DNA of 53,993 nucleotides, taken from MA-ANB-1 sp040878225. GTDB taxonomy: Bacteria > Actinomycetota > Acidimicrobiia > Spongiisociales > ZC4RG35. The notes beneath the pieces were generated by a model. The model saw only the letters and a program-made list of their open reading frames with translations, had not been told where the DNA came from and ran no database searches. This document shows positions 53,630-53,993 of the stretch, in pieces; the stretch's first letter is position 1; each line of letters begins with the position of its first letter. The translations under genes were made by a program, and so were the position numbers. The stretch spans positions 1-53,993 of the forward strand of contig JBBDMR010000151.1 of assembly GCA_040878225.1 (NCBI GenBank). The letters are read 5' to 3'.

Positions 53630-53993
53630 AGGTGCCCAATAACACCTCACGAGCGCGAAGCCACCCGCCCATATCCTCACCTATATGCGCTCCTCAACGA
53701 GCCGTCCACAGTGGCGATTCTGGGAGGTTCGTCCACTGTGCCGGGCTCGGCAGGTTTGGGCCCGCGACCACACCGCGTCCACATGACAGTGAAAAGCACT
53801 GAGAGCTGGCGCGAAACAATGAGACATCAAAAGGGTCTCTGACCGGGCACCTCACCGCGATCGCCCTGGTCGTGTGGGCGCGCGAAAAGGGTCTCAGAAA
53901 CCTTCACACGGCAGAGGTCGTCTCACGGAATATCGAACGACGTTGTCAGCACCGGCTTTCGTGTAGTCGAGACCCGGAACGCTTCTCCGACAC
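53630..53993. other. 364 bp with no gene; repeats near the element's right end
   Basis: AAAAGGGTCTC occurs twice (53829-53839 and 53885-53895), and its inverse GAGACCC at 53969-53975. The region ends with the 10-bp copy of the tRNA 3' end. It may be the recombinase-binding side of attR. No protein-coding gene is seen. Confidence 0.5.
53984..53993 (+). repeat. Right attachment core (attR), 10 bp, at window end
   Basis: TCTCCGACAC repeats 48525-48534 exactly. The sequence stops at the last base of the match, so the length of the repeat beyond it is unknown. Confidence 0.5.

Larger units (their letters stand above)
48525..53993. mobile_element. Small integrative element at tRNA-Leu(AAG), about 5.5 kb
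   Basis: The element begins at the tRNA-Leu 3' end and runs to the end of the window. It has a serine recombinase gene whose 3' end reads into the tRNA, a small upstream ORF, a ribbon-helix-helix/SEC-C gene, and cargo genes: a maleylpyruvate-isomerase-family protein, a cupin and a PadR regulator. A 10-bp direct repeat bounds it. The right boundary is at the very end of the window, so it rests on that short match. No conjugation or replication genes are seen, so it is likely non-conjugative. Confidence 0.6.

Overview
This 54 kb stretch of GC-rich DNA reads as the chromosome of an actinomycete-like bacterium (Actinomycetota), probably a deep-branching class such as Acidimicrobiia. The lineage call rests on gene order: polA–rpsA–coaE–uvrB–uvrA and uvrC–rapZ–yvcK–pgk–tpiA–secG–tRNA-Leu are the actinobacterial backbone. 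It also fits the LexA box of the CGAAC-N4-GTTCG type upstream of uvrA, a DNA polymerase I without visible proofreading residues, and a maleylpyruvate-isomerase-family (thiol-transferase-like) protein. No 16S gene is present, so the class is an inference.

Layout. 0–10 kb: a tandem ThyX-like protein, transporters (DMT, MATE, MFS), endonuclease III, a CcdA-like/YgfZ pair and an OmpR-type two-component system. 10–15.6 kb: a 3'-truncated cyclase-like gene, tRNA-Leu(CAA), polA and rpsA; rpsA carries a 100-N gap flanked by an exact 55-bp duplication, which is an assembly artefact. 15.8–25.3 kb: a Tad/Flp pilus locus (cpaB, cpaE, cpaF, a von Willebrand A–TadB fusion, tadC) followed by two very small Flp pilin genes on the opposite strand, and beside them a NarL-type sensor kinase/regulator pair (25.4–27.5 kb) that may control them. 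27.5–30.2 kb: coaE and uvrB. 30.2–37 kb: a surface-polysaccharide block (two glycosyltransferase-type proteins, an oxidoreductase/acetyltransferase/aminotransferase trio for an acetamido sugar, and two tandem paralogous membrane proteins). 37–48.5 kb: uvrA under a LexA box, a UDP-glucuronate-decarboxylase-like enzyme, a methyltransferase, uvrC, rapZ, yvcK, then pgk, tpiA, gpmA, secG and a tRNA-Leu with the unusual anticodon AAG. So all three UvrABC excision-repair genes lie here, and whiA and gap, normally between yvcK and pgk, are missing.

48.5–54 kb: a small integrative element inserted at the 3' end of that tRNA-Leu. It encodes a large serine recombinase interrupted by a single in-frame amber codon, a small upstream ORF, a ribbon-helix-helix/SEC-C protein behind a palindrome, and a cargo of a maleylpyruvate-isomerase-family protein, a cupin and a PadR regulator with two operator-like palindromes. 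The last 10 bases of the window repeat the tRNA 3' end, so the window appears to stop at the element's right attachment site.

The most unusual items are the vWA–TadB fusion with its paired pilins and shared promoter-proximal motif, the amber-split recombinase at a rare tRNA-Leu(AAG), and the falsely broken rpsA.
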